From contig NZ_JAAGKO020000055.1 of the NCBI RefSeq assembly GCF_027947535.2, forward strand, positions 1 to 59,971: 59,971 nt of DNA, read 5' to 3'. Below, piece after piece: positions 8,857 to 17,938 of the stretch (position 1 is its first letter; each line of letters begins with the position of its first letter). The position numbers and the translations under genes were made by a program. The stretch comes from Streptantibioticus silvisoli. Lineage in GTDB: Bacteria > Actinomycetota > Actinomycetes > Streptomycetales > Streptomycetaceae. The notes beneath the pieces are model-generated. The model was not told where the DNA came from and made no database searches. It was given only the letters and a program-made list of their open reading frames with translations.

Positions 8857-10020
8857 ATGGACGGTGGGCTCAAGCGCGAGCTGGAGGAGAAGGTCCGCTC
8901 GGGCGAGCGGCTGTCCCGCGAGGACGGTGTCGCCCTCTACGCCTGCGACGACCTCGCCTGGCTCGGCGGCCTGGCGCACGAGGTGCGGACCCGCAAGAAC
9001 GGTGACGTCGTCCACTTCAACGTCAACCGCCACCTGAACATGACCAACGTGTGCACCGCGTCGTGCGCGTACTGCTCGTTCCAGCGCAAGCCGGGCGAGA
9101 AGGACGCGTACACCATGCGCATCGAGGAGGCGGTCCGGCTGGCGAAGGCCATGGAGGCCGACAGCCTCACCGAGCTGCACATCGTCAACGGTCTGCACCC
9201 GACGCTGCCGTGGCGGTACTACCCGCGCAGCCTGCGGGCGCTGAAGGAGGCGCTGCCGAACGTCTCGCTGAAGGCGTTCACCGCCACCGAGATTCATCAC
9301 TTCGAGCAGATTTCCGGGTTGACCGCCTCGGAGATCCTGGACGAGCTGATCGACGCCGGCCTGGAGTCGCTGACCGGCGGCGGCGCGGAGATCTTCGACT
9401 GGGAGGTGCGCCAGCACATCGTGGACCACCGCACCCACTGGGAGGACTGGTCCCGCATCCACCGGCTGGCGCACGAGAAGGGGCTCAAGACCCCCTGCAC
9501 CATGCTCTACGGCCACATCGAGGAGCCCCGCCACCGCGTCGACCACGTGCTGCGGCTGCGGGAGTTGCAGGACGAGACCAACGGCTTCCAGGTCTTCATC
9601 CCGCTGCGCTACCAGCACGACTTCGTCGACATGAAGGACGGCAAGGTCCGCAACCGCCTCCAGGCCCGCACCACCATGGCCTCCGGCGCCGAGGCCCTGA
9701 AGACCTTCGCCGTCTCCCGGCTGCTGTTCGACAACGTGCCGCACGTCAAGGTCTTCTGGGTCATGCACGGCCTGGCCACCGCCCAGCTGGCGCTCAACCA
9801 CGGCGCCGACGACATGGACGGCTCGGTCGTGGAGTACAAGATCACCCACGACGCCGACGACTTCGGCACCCCCAACAAGCTCACCCGCGACGACATCCTC
9901 GACCTCATCCGGGACGCCGGCTTCCGCCCGGTGGAGCGCAACACCCGCTACGAGACCGTCCGCGAGTACCCGGGCCCGGACGGTGAACGCCGCGAGTCGC
10001 CGCAGGCCATGCGGGTGTGA
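8857..10020 (+). CDS. mqnE: aminofutalosine synthase MqnE (radical SAM)
   Basis: Radical SAM enzyme that joins 3-[(1-carboxyvinyl)oxy]benzoate (from MqnA) to the adenosyl radical of SAM, giving aminofutalosine. It has 387 residues with the 4Fe-4S motif C66-x3-C70-x2-C73 (CTASCAYC), preceded by the NVNRHLNMTNV block typical of the MqnE/MqnC/CofH group. GAGGAGG-like ribosome binding sequence lies upstream of the ATG. The acetyltransferase gene begins 4 bases after its stop, so the two are co-transcribed. Confidence 0.96.
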   Translation: MDGGLKRELEEKVRSGERLSREDGVALYACDDLAWLGGLAHEVRTRKNGDVVHFNVNRHLNMTNVCTASCAYCSFQRKPGEKDAYTMRIEEAVRLAKAMEADSLTELHIVNGLHPTLPWRYYPRSLRALKEALPNVSLKAFTATEIHHFEQISGLTASEILDELIDAGLESLTGGGAEIFDWEVRQHIVDHRTHWEDWSRIHRLAHEKGLKTPCTMLYGHIEEPRHRVDHVLRLRELQDETNGFQVFIPLRYQHDFVDMKDGKVRNRLQARTTMASGAEALKTFAVSRLLFDNVPHVKVFWVMHGLATAQLALNHGADDMDGSVVEYKITHDADDFGTPNKLTRDDILDLIRDAGFRPVERNTRYETVREYPGPDGERRESPQAMRV

Positions 10021-10024
10021 ACCG

Positions 10025-10552
10025 GTGAGCCTGACCTTCGTCACCGACCCGGAGTTCACCCCCGCCCTGCGTGACGGCGTCGCCCGGCTGTGGAACGACG
10101 TCAACAACGCGGGCGGCGCGGTGGGCTTCGTACCGCCGACCACCGTGCGGGACGTGATGCCGCACGTCGAGCGGTACGCGGCCGAACTGTCCGCCGGCAC
10201 CCTGCGACTGGTCGCCGGCCTCACCCCGGACGGCACCCCGGCCGCGGTCGCGTTCCTGGCGTACAACGAGCTGCGGCTGTCGCGGCACTGGGCCTGGCTC
10301 CAGACGGTCATGGTCTCTCCGGCCCACCAGGGCAGCGGTCACGGCGCGGCGCTGCTGCGCACCGCCGAGGCGCTGGCCCGCAAGGAGGGGCTGCGCGCGA
10401 TACGGCTGTCGTGCCGCGACGGGCTGGGCCTGGAGCGGTTCTACGGCGCGCTGGGCTACCGGGAGATCGGCCGCGTCCCCGGGGCGCTGCGGGTCGGGGT
10501 GGCCGACGAGGACGACCGCGACAGCGTCGAGTTCTGGCTGGCGCTGGACTGA
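10025..10552 (+). CDS. GNAT-family N-acetyltransferase
   Basis: Acetyl-CoA-dependent acetyltransferase of 175 residues. The central GNAT core is present: a strand ending WLQTVMVSPAHQGSGHGAALL, with the acetyl-CoA pyrophosphate loop near residues 98-105 (Q-G-S-G-H-G), followed by a helix and the LERFYGALGYREIGR motif typical of the C-terminal half. The GTG at 10025, 4 bases after mqnE, is the natural start. The substrate is unknown. Close coupling to mqnE recurs in streptomycetes as far as I recall, but it does not prove a menaquinone role. Confidence 0.85.
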   Translation: MSLTFVTDPEFTPALRDGVARLWNDVNNAGGAVGFVPPTTVRDVMPHVERYAAELSAGTLRLVAGLTPDGTPAAVAFLAYNELRLSRHWAWLQTVMVSPAHQGSGHGAALLRTAEALARKEGLRAIRLSCRDGLGLERFYGALGYREIGRVPGALRVGVADEDDRDSVEFWLALD

Positions 10553-10570
10553 CCACCGCGTACCACCCGC

Positions 10571-10596
10571 GGCACCCCCCGGCGCCGGGGGGTGCC
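10571..10596. terminator. GC-rich hairpin after the mqnE-acetyltransferase pair
   Basis: Perfect 26-base palindrome (arms GGCACCCCCCGGC and GCCGGGGGGTGCC) just after the acetyltransferase stop. It probably forms an 11-bp stem with a 4-base loop. Confidence 0.65.
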
Positions 10597-10650
10597 CGGG
10601 GCGTGCTTCACTGGACGGAACGCCGTTTTAGACGAAAGAAGTGAACCGCT

Positions 10651-10959
10651 GTGCGCTGGAAGCCGAGTCCGATGCTCCGCTACACCTGGCTGCGCGCGGG
10701 CCTTTTCGTGGTCTGCTTCGCGGTGATCTGGGGCCTGGTCGACCTGCGGGTGCTGCCGGCCGGCCTGGGCAGCTCCAACCTGCTGTGGGTGCTGCTGCTG
10801 TCGCTGGTGATCACCGCGCCGCTCAGCTACGTGCTGCTGCGCGGGGTGCGCGACGACGCGTCGGCGCAGATCTCGCAGCGGATCGACCGCAGCCGGGCGG
10901 CCTTCGCGGCGAAGAAGGCCGACGAGGACGAGGCCGACGACGCGGCTCGCACCGGTTGA
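10651..10959 (+). CDS. DUF4229 family small membrane protein
   Basis: Protein of 102 residues with two predicted membrane helices (about residues 10-30 and 42-62) and a charged C-terminal tail rich in Glu, Asp and Ala (residues 70-102). This matches the actinobacterial DUF4229 family, whose function is unknown. The GTG start has AGAAAGAAGTGAACC-like purine-rich sequence upstream. It stands alone between the acetyltransferase hairpin and two strong hairpins. Confidence 0.82.
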   Translation: MRWKPSPMLRYTWLRAGLFVVCFAVIWGLVDLRVLPAGLGSSNLLWVLLLSLVITAPLSYVLLRGVRDDASAQISQRIDRSRAAFAAKKADEDEADDAARTG

Positions 10960-10965
10960 CGCCGC

Positions 10966-11023
10966 CCGGCCCCCCCGCGGGGGGCCGGAAAGGCAGGAGC
11001 CCCGCGCGTCGCGCGGGGCTCCT
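10966..11023. terminator. paired hairpins between DUF4229 gene and cold-shock gene
   Basis: Two consecutive perfect stems: 10966-10988 (10-bp arms CCGGCCCCCC/GGGGGGCCGG, 3-base loop) and 10995-11023 (13-bp arms AGGAGCCCCGCGC/GCGCGGGGCTCCT, loop GTC). The second is followed by TTGGGTA. They serve the convergent DUF4229 (+) and cold-shock (-) genes. Confidence 0.85.
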
Positions 11024-11071
11024 TGGGTACTGCGCTCAGTACTGCGCTGGACGTGCCAGAGCGAAAGGACG

Positions 11072-11275
11072 TCAGCCGGTGGTGACGTTCTCCGCCTGCG
11101 GGCCCTTCGGGCCCTGGGTCACGTCGAACGTCACCTGCTGGTTCTCCTCGAGGGAGCGGAAGCCGGCGGCGTTGATCGCGGAGTAATGGACGAAGACGTC
11201 GGGGCCTCCGCCGTCCTGGGCGATGAAGCCGAAGCCCTTTTCAGCGTTGAACCACTTCACGGTTCCGGTAGCCAT
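11072..11275 (-). CDS. CspA-family cold-shock protein
   Basis: Single OB-fold RNA/DNA chaperone of 67 residues. RNP1 (KGFGFI) and RNP2 (VFVHYSAI) are intact, and the start [18 protein letters not shown] is canonical. A strong AAGGAGG lies 5 bases before the ATG at 11275; the frame continues upstream but without a credible start. The 280-base gap to the divergent mqnA is AT-richer than its surroundings and probably holds a structured 5' leader, as is usual for csp genes. Confidence 0.96.
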   Translation of the reverse strand: MATGTVKWFNAEKGFGFIAQDGGGPDVFVHYSAINAAGFRSLEENQQVTFDVTQGPKGPQAENVTTG

Positions 11276-11548
11276 AAAGCCCTCCTTGGGCCACGGGTCG
11301 CCCTGCTCCAGAACCTGCAAAGAAGTCTGAAATTACGAAAGCCCGCGGCGTCACATGCTCCGCAGGCTCTGTACTGCAAGGGAAACCAAACTGCAACTTG
11401 CGTGGAGCGTAGCACGGTCGAGTGGATCGTGGAAGGGTCCAAAAAACGTCGTGTCGTCGCAGCTCAGAGCAGTGCGGACGGGTGGAACGGGACCGTCGTG
11501 GCGACCCGCCGGGGCCCTGCGGAACGGCGGCGCGCAGCGCGGGTCTAG

Positions 11549-12448
<900 letters not shown>

Positions 12449-12454
12449 CGCGGG

Positions 12455-12540
12455 GTGCGGTACGGCCGGTCGACGGACGGTGCGGCCGGTCAACGTGGCG
12501 GTGCGGCCGGTCAACGGGCGGTGCGGCCGGTCCACGGGCT
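12455..12540. repeat. imperfect 20-25 bp tandem repeat after mqnA
   Basis: Four units related to GTGCGGCCGGTCAACGGGCG (12455-12479, 12480-12500, 12501-12520, 12521-12540), non-coding, between the mqnA stop and the shared terminator. Confidence 0.8.
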
Positions 12541-12577
12541 GATGGGCAACGGGTGCTGTCCTCCGCCGCGAACGCCG

Positions 12578-12608
12578 AGAGCCCGGCCGGTGGCGTCGGC
12601 CGGGCTCT
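12578..12608. terminator. bidirectional hairpin between mqnA and the EccC-like gene
   Basis: Stem of 12 bp (AGAGCCCGGCCG/CGGCCGGGCTCT) with a 7-base loop, placed between two convergent genes. Confidence 0.75.
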
Positions 12609-12628
12609 TCAGCGGTGTGCGGGACGCC

Positions 12629-15600
12629 TCAGAGTGCCGTCAGCGGGACCTGGACGGTGCGTACCTCGCCGTCGCCGAGGTGCAGCAGGCCGCGGCCGGG
12701 CTGGACGGCGTTGCCGATCGCGGCGCGCTGGAGGCGGACGCCGATCAGGTCGGCGTCGGACATGTTCTGCGGGGACAGCAGCAGACCGCTGCGGGCCTTC
12801 TTCATCTCCACCTGCCAGCCGGAGAAGCCGCCGCACATGTCGTCGGCGTCACCGGCGATGACGACGCCGATCTGCTTGCCGTAGGACCGGCGCACCACCG
12901 AGGTCAGCACGTCGCCGGCGTCGCACTGCCGCAGGATCTCCGCGTCGTCCACCAGGACGACCGCGGGCCCCTCGACCCGGTCCAGCGCCTCGCGCATCTC
13001 GTCCTCGGAGATCTCCTCACCGGTGAAGTAGCCGACGACGCCCGGGGCGTTCTTCAGCCGCCGCAGCGGTGACTGGCGGCGCGGCGCGGCCAGTACGACC
13101 TGGGTGCCGACCGACAGCAGGGAGCGGGTCACGGTCAGCAGTGCGGTGCTGCGGCCGGAGCGCGGCGGGCCGGCGATGATGAACGCCGGCGCGGCGGACG
13201 CCAGGTCGGGGCCCATGGCCAGCAGCTGGTCGCCGCCGACCGCGGCCATCGCCCACAGCGCGGTGCCGACCGCCGCGTCGGAGGTGTCGCGCAGCGCCCA
13301 CGCCTCCTCGAAGGTGATGCGGGCCGGCAGCACGTCCACCCGGAACGGGCGGCGGGCGCGCGGCACGTCGGCCCAGCGGCTGTTGGCCCACTCGCCGATG
13401 GTGGCCAGCGCCGCGGACTGCGCCTGGCCGCTGGGGTCCTCCGACAGCAGCGCCACGTGCGTCTCGACGCCGCCCTGGGCGCGGAAGCCGCGGCCCGGCG
13501 GGACCTTGGCCGGCACCTTGCGCGGGTTCAGTCCGATCATCGACAGGTCGGACTGGTCGGACAGCTGGAAGGCCATCTTGTTCTCGGTCAGCGAGGAGAT
13601 GCGGCCCAGCAGTACCGTGCGGTCACCGGTGAGCACGACGTGGATGCCGACCGAGGCGCCCTCGCGCATCAGCTGGTAGACGGCGTCGGTCAGCGCGCCG
13701 GCGTTCAGCTCGCCGAGCGAGGGCATGAAGCCCTCCCAGCGGTCCAGGAACAGCACGATGTGCGGCAGCCGCTCACCCTCCGGCACCCCGAGCCGCTGCT
13801 CGTTGATGTCGGTGAAGCCGTGCTCGCCCAGCTTCGACATCCGGCGCTGCACCTCGGCGGAGAGGTTCTCGATCAGCCGGATCGCCCGGTCGCCCTCGTT
13901 GGCGCGGACCACCGCGCCGCAGTGCGGCAGCGCGGTCAGCGCCAGCAGGGCGCCGTTGCCGCAGTCCAGGCCGTACATGTGCAGGTCGGCCGGGGAGTTG
14001 GCGCGGCCCAGCGAACCGGCGATGGTGCGCAGCGCCTGCGAGCGGCCGCTGCGCGGGGCGCCGGCGATCATCAGGTGGCCGAAGGTCGGCAGTTCGATCG
14101 CCGTGGTCCGGCGGGCCTGCTGCCCCGGCAGGTCGTCGACCGCGTAGGGCGCGGGCAGCAGGCCGTCCGGCGACAGGCGGCGCGGCGGTTCCAGGTCGTC
14201 CAGCGTCATCGACTCGGTCAGCGCCGGCAGCCACGGGCTGTGCTGCGGGGGGATCGCCAGCTGCTGGTTGGCCTCGATGATGGAGTCGACCAGCACCGCG
14301 AGGTCGGTCAGCAGGTCGTCGTCGTTGGTCCGGGCGCCGGCCGGGCGTTCCGGGGCGGGCCGGCCCAGGTCCTCCCAGCCGACGGTGGCGGTGAACGGCA
14401 CCGGCGCCTTGGTGGCGACCTGCCCGGGGCGGCGGCCGCCGACCCGGCCGGACTGGAACGGCAGCAGCGAGGTGGCGCCGAGCCGGACGTAGGCGCGGCC
14501 CGGGGTGGACTTGGCGATGTGCCCGGCGTCGGGGGCGTCGATGACGTCGCCGGACTCGGCGGCGTCGGTGACCCGCAGCGCGATGCGCAGGTTGGTGTTG
14601 GCGCGGATCTCCGGGGAGACCACGCCGGAGGGCCGCTGGGTGGCCAGGATCAGGTGGATGCCCAGCGAACGGCCCCGCTGCGCGACGTTGACCAGGCCGG
14701 AGACGAAGTCGGGCAGTTCACGGGCCATCGAGGCGAACTCGTCGATGACGATGAGCAGCCGGGGCATCGGCGCGAGGGACGGGTTCGTCCGCATCGCGAC
14801 GATGTAGTCCTCCAGGTCCTTGGTGCCCGCCGCCGCCAGGATGTGTTCGCGGCGGCGCAGTTCGGCGCCGAGCGACTCCAGGGCCCGTTCGACCAGGTGC
14901 GTGTCGAGGTCGGTGACCATGCCGACGGTGTGCGGCAGCCGGTTGCAGTCCTTGAACGCCGAGCCGCCCTTGTAGTCGACCAGTACGAACGTCATCGCGT
15001 CCGGCCGGTTGGCGACCGCCAGCGAGGCGACGATGGTCTGGAGCAGTTCCGACTTGCCGGAGCCGGTGGTGCCGGCCACCAGGCCGTGCGGGCCGTCGCG
15101 GACCAGGTCGATGGCGAAGGCGCCGTCGAACGAGGCGCCGACGACCGCGCTGGTGGACCGGCCGCCGGCCGCCCAGCGGCCCACGATGCCCTGTGCGGTG
15201 GGCGGTTCCAGGTCGATGACGTCCAGCAGCCGGCAGGCGTCCGGCAGCGCGGCGCCGTCGTCGCCGCTGATGTCGCGGATCGGCGCGATGGCCCGCGCGA
15301 CGCGTTCGCACCACTGCGGGGTGACCCGGTCCGGGCGTACCCCGGTGACCGGTTCCTGGCCGGCCATGGAGACCTGGAGCAGCCCGTAGTAGTCCTCCTC
15401 GACCAGCGCCAGGCACTCCTCCGGCAGCAGCCGCCGGTCGGCGTCGAGGCAGATGAGGTGGATGCCGACCTTGGGGCCGTCGCGCAGGATCTGGGTCAGG
15501 CCGGGCAGCGCGCGCAGCCGGCGCGAGCCGTCCAGCACGACCAGGGTGGTGGGCCCGCCCCACCGCTGGTTGGCGGCGAGCCCCGCCTCCCGGGCGGCGT

Positions 15601-17029
15601 CCTGGCGGGCGGTGACCTGGGCCAGCAGTTCGCTGATCCGGCGGGCCACGCTGTCGGCGTCGGTGCCGATGAGCGCCAGCGCGGACTGCCCGTCGCGGGC
15701 CCTGGCGTGCGGCAGCCAGCGCACCCAGCTCCAGCTGTCGCGGCCGCTGGGGTCGGTCAGCACGCAGACCTGGAGGTCGGCGGGGGAGTGCAGCACGGCG
15801 GCCTGCGCGACCAGCCAGCGGCCGACGGAACGCGGCAGTTCACCGCGGCCGGCGATGCCCAGCACGCCGTGCACCGGTATCGGCACGGCGACCGGCACGT
15901 CGGGCAGGTCGCGCGGCGCGGTGCGCTTGTGCTCCTCCTGCATGGGGTCGGAGACCTCGACCTCGGAGCGCTGGTGGCCGGTGCCCACCCGCAGCAGCGC
16001 GTAGTCGCCGTCGGCCCGCCGCCGCTCCCACAACCGGCCGCTGGGGCCGGTGGCGATGACCAGCACCTCCGCCGGGTCGGGGGCGCCCTCGCGGCGGGAG
16101 CCGGTCTCGGCGGCGGCGGCCTTGCGGGCCTGCCGCTCGATCGAGTCCTTCTGCTTCTCGTAGTCGGCCAGCGACTGGCGGAACGACTTCTTGCCGTGCT
16201 TGCGGTCGTTGAAGTAGTTGGCGACCATCGTCATGGGGCTGAGCACCGCCATGAACAGGAACGACGACTCGTGCATCATCGTCGCCATCGCCACCGAGCC
16301 GACCAGCGGGACGCCGGCCATCACCCACGGCAGCGGGCGGGCCTCGCCCTGCTTGGGCTTCGACGGCAGGGTGAACTGGGTGGGCCGCGGCGGCGGTGTG
16401 ATGCGCGGCGGCCGGTTGTAGTCCAGGCCGGTGCCGTCCTCGGACGGCTTGAGGGCGGCGTCGGGGAAGACCGGGTGCTGGAGTTCCAGCAGCGACTGGC
16501 CGGCCGCGATGACGCTGCGCCGCCGCCAGGGCGACCGGGCCACCAGCGGCTTGCCGTCCATGGTCATGGTGCCGCCGGCGCCGGGCTTGGCGGTGACGGT
16601 GCCGTCGAGGGCGACCTCCACCTCGACCGCGGACTGCGCCAGCGTCGGGTCGGCCAGCCGGATCCACGCCTCCGGACCGCTGCCGATGACGGCGACGCCG
16701 GGGCCGAGGCGGTAGACGCCGCCGGCGTCCGGTCCGCCGACCACCCGGACCTCGACGGTGCCCTGCGCCTCGGGCGGCGGGCAGCCGCCGGGCGCGGCGA
16801 GCGAGACCAGCGAGCCGTCGCGCAGCGGCGAGGCGTCCAGGCTCACCTCGGGGTCGATCCGGAAACCGTTGACGTGCAGTCCCGGTGGTCCCGCCGGGTC
16901 GCCGGCGCGGCCGAGGCGGCGCGCTATCTCGGCGGCCAGCGACCCGACCGGCGCCGCCGGATCGGCGTCCACCAGCATGTCGGTCCGGTCATCGACGGCC
17001 GGGTCGATGACGGAGAGCTGGAGTTCCAC
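12629..17029 (-). CDS. FHA-containing FtsK/SpoIIIE-type ATPase, EccC/EssC-like type VII secretion motor
   Basis: Large membrane-bound motor of 1466 residues. In order: an N-terminal ubiquitin-like/FHA region (FHA at about residues 95-190, including VAVIGSGPEAWIRLADP), two membrane helices at about 230-275, then three FtsK-type ATPase modules. Module 1 has a canonical Walker A (GTTGSGKS, near residue 658) and Walker B (LLIVIDEFASM). Modules 2 and 3 have GAPRSGRS and GPPRSGRS near residues 993 and 1290, with Arg instead of the Walker Lys, so they probably bind substrate or regulate rather than hydrolyse. It is divergent from the WXG100 gene at 17420, its likely client. No EccB, EccD, EccE or mycosin gene is nearby. 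Confidence 0.92.
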   Translation of the reverse strand: MELQLSVIDPAVDDRTDMLVDADPAAPVGSLAAEIARRLGRAGDPAGPPGLHVNGFRIDPEVSLDASPLRDGSLVSLAAPGGCPPPEAQGTVEVRVVGGPDAGGVYRLGPGVAVIGSGPEAWIRLADPTLAQSAVEVEVALDGTVTAKPGAGGTMTMDGKPLVARSPWRRRSVIAAGQSLLELQHPVFPDAALKPSEDGTGLDYNRPPRITPPPRPTQFTLPSKPKQGEARPLPWVMAGVPLVGSVAMATMMHESSFLFMAVLSPMTMVANYFNDRKHGKKSFRQSLADYEKQKDSIERQARKAAAAETGSRREGAPDPAEVLVIATGPSGRLWERRRADGDYALLRVGTGHQRSEVEVSDPMQEEHKRTAPRDLPDVPVAVPIPVHGVLGIAGRGELPRSVGRWLVAQAAVLHSPADLQVCVLTDPSGRDSWSWVRWLPHARARDGQSALALIGTDADSVARRISELLAQVTARQDAAREAGLAANQRWGGPTTLVVLDGSRRLRALPGLTQILRDGPKVGIHLICLDADRRLLPEECLALVEEDYYGLLQVSMAGQEPVTGVRPDRVTPQWCERVARAIAPIRDISGDDGAALPDACRLLDVIDLEPPTAQGIVGRWAAGGRSTSAVVGASFDGAFAIDLVRDGPHGLVAGTTGSGKSELLQTIVASLAVANRPDAMTFVLVDYKGGSAFKDCNRLPHTVGMVTDLDTHLVERALESLGAELRRREHILAAAGTKDLEDYIVAMRTNPSLAPMPRLLIVIDEFASMARELPDFVSGLVNVAQRGRSLGIHLILATQRPSGVVSPEIRANTNLRIALRVTDAAESGDVIDAPDAGHIAKSTPGRAYVRLGATSLLPFQSGRVGGRRPGQVATKAPVPFTATVGWEDLGRPAPERPAGARTNDDDLLTDLAVLVDSIIEANQQLAIPPQHSPWLPALTESMTLDDLEPPRRLSPDGLLPAPYAVDDLPGQQARRTTAIELPTFGHLMIAGAPRSGRSQALRTIAGSLGRANSPADLHMYGLDCGNGALLALTALPHCGAVVRANEGDRAIRLIENLSAEVQRRMSKLGEHGFTDINEQRLGVPEGERLPHIVLFLDRWEGFMPSLGELNAGALTDAVYQLMREGASVGIHVVLTGDRTVLLGRISSLTENKMAFQLSDQSDLSMIGLNPRKVPAKVPPGRGFRAQGGVETHVALLSEDPSGQAQSAALATIGEWANSRWADVPRARRPFRVDVLPARITFEEAWALRDTSDAAVGTALWAMAAVGGDQLLAMGPDLASAAPAFIIAGPPRSGRSTALLTVTRSLLSVGTQVVLAAPRRQSPLRRLKNAPGVVGYFTGEEISEDEMREALDRVEGPAVVLVDDAEILRQCDAGDVLTSVVRRSYGKQIGVVIAGDADDMCGGFSGWQVEMKKARSGLLLSPQNMSDADLIGVRLQRAAIGNAVQPGRGLLHLGDGEVRTVQVPLTAL

Positions 17030-17419
17030 GGCCTGTCCCCCTGGCGCTGGATGTCGTCACGCGCGACCGCACACCCCCCGCGGCCCCCCGCACAGCGATC
17101 GGTCATGTCCACGATCGCTTTTCCCTCGGCACCATGATGCCTCAGCCGCCGGACCAGGGCCCAGGCGGAGGGGGGTCTTCCGGCGTGTGGAACCGGTGAA
17201 GACCACCCGGCCGGCGTTTGGTTGACGTGCGGCCGGCCGCGTTACGGTTTTCCCGGCCGGTTTATCGCGTTGACGCGCGGCCGCTTTTGCCTGACGGTGA
17301 TCCTGACGGTGAATCGGAACCAGGGGTGCGGCTGGCGCGTCATCGCCTTTAAACTGTGCGATCGCAGGACAGGAGCCACGGGGGACGGCCCTGAGGCGAG
17401 CTTCGAAAGGTGGGCCGAA
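17030..17419. other. divergent promoter region between EccC-like and WXG100 genes
   Basis: 390 bases without a gene. The right half is AT-richer than its surroundings, with TTTAAACT around 17348-17355 as a candidate -10 element for the WXG100 gene. I could not match a convincing -35 element. Confidence 0.4.
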
Positions 17420-17716
17420 ATGGGCTCTAACGTCAACGTTACGTACCAGGACATGCGCGACGCGGCGTCCAAGCTGCGTGCCGGTCAGCACGACATCCAG
17501 GGCAAGCTGAGCGACCTTCAGAAGTACGTGAACCAGCTGGTCAACGGCGGTTATGTGACCGACCGCTCCTCGAAGCAGTTCGACCAGTCGTACTCGGAGT
17601 TCAACAGCGGCGCCAACAAGACCGTCGAGGGCATCGACGGTATGGCGAAGTTCCTGGAGCAGGCCGCGCAGACCTTCCAGCAGGCCGACGAGCAGCTGGC
17701 CAAGGGCATCGGCTGA
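17420..17716 (+). CDS. WXG100-family (EsxA/B-like) type VII secretion protein
   Basis: Small helical-hairpin protein of 98 residues. Two amphipathic helices (about residues 8-40 and 50-95) are separated by a turn reading NGGYVTDRSS, so the classic W-x-G turn is replaced by GGY, as in many Streptomyces members. The ATG at 17420 is chosen because GAAAGG lies upstream and homologues begin MGSNVNVTYQDMRDAASKL; the upstream open frame is not credible. The second helix ends with a Tyr- and Phe-containing pattern (FDQSYSEFNSG). It is divergent from the EccC-like ATPase, so it is likely secreted by it or part of its regulation. No Esx partner gene is adjacent, which suggests a homodimer. Confidence 0.93.
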   Translation: MGSNVNVTYQDMRDAASKLRAGQHDIQGKLSDLQKYVNQLVNGGYVTDRSSKQFDQSYSEFNSGANKTVEGIDGMAKFLEQAAQTFQQADEQLAKGIG

Positions 17717-17755
17717 TCCGGGAATCCTCCCGGGTGCCACCGCGCGCCATCCCGC

Positions 17756-17789
17756 AAGCGCCGCCGCGATCTTCACCGCGGCGGCGCTT
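17756..17789. terminator. bidirectional hairpin between WXG100 and kinase genes
   Basis: Perfect 13-bp stem (AAGCGCCGCCGCG/CGCGGCGGCGCTT) with an 8-base loop ATCTTCAC. The genes on either side converge here. A direct repeat of CGGATGATCACC(G/A)CTTC follows at 17799-17831. Confidence 0.85.
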
Positions 17790-17938
17790 CGCCGTATTCG
17801 GATGATCACCGCTTCGGATGATCACCACTTCATGTGATCGCCGCGATATCCCGCGGTGAACGGCGGCCGGCCGGTGAAGCTTTGGTGCGGAATTCCGGCC
17901 GGCCGCCGACCGCGTCGGCGGTGATATTCGACGCCGCG

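Noticed and set aside
13457-17137. A 1226-codon open frame on the plus strand opposite the EccC-like gene
   Set aside because: It is exactly antisense to a gene with clear FtsK motifs, and its translation is His/Gln/Arg/Gly-rich without domains. Long antisense frames are routine in DNA of this GC content.
17222-17419. N-terminal extension of the WXG100 protein
   Set aside because: The family starts at the ATG at 17420, which has a ribosome binding site; the upstream part covers the promoter region and has atypical composition.
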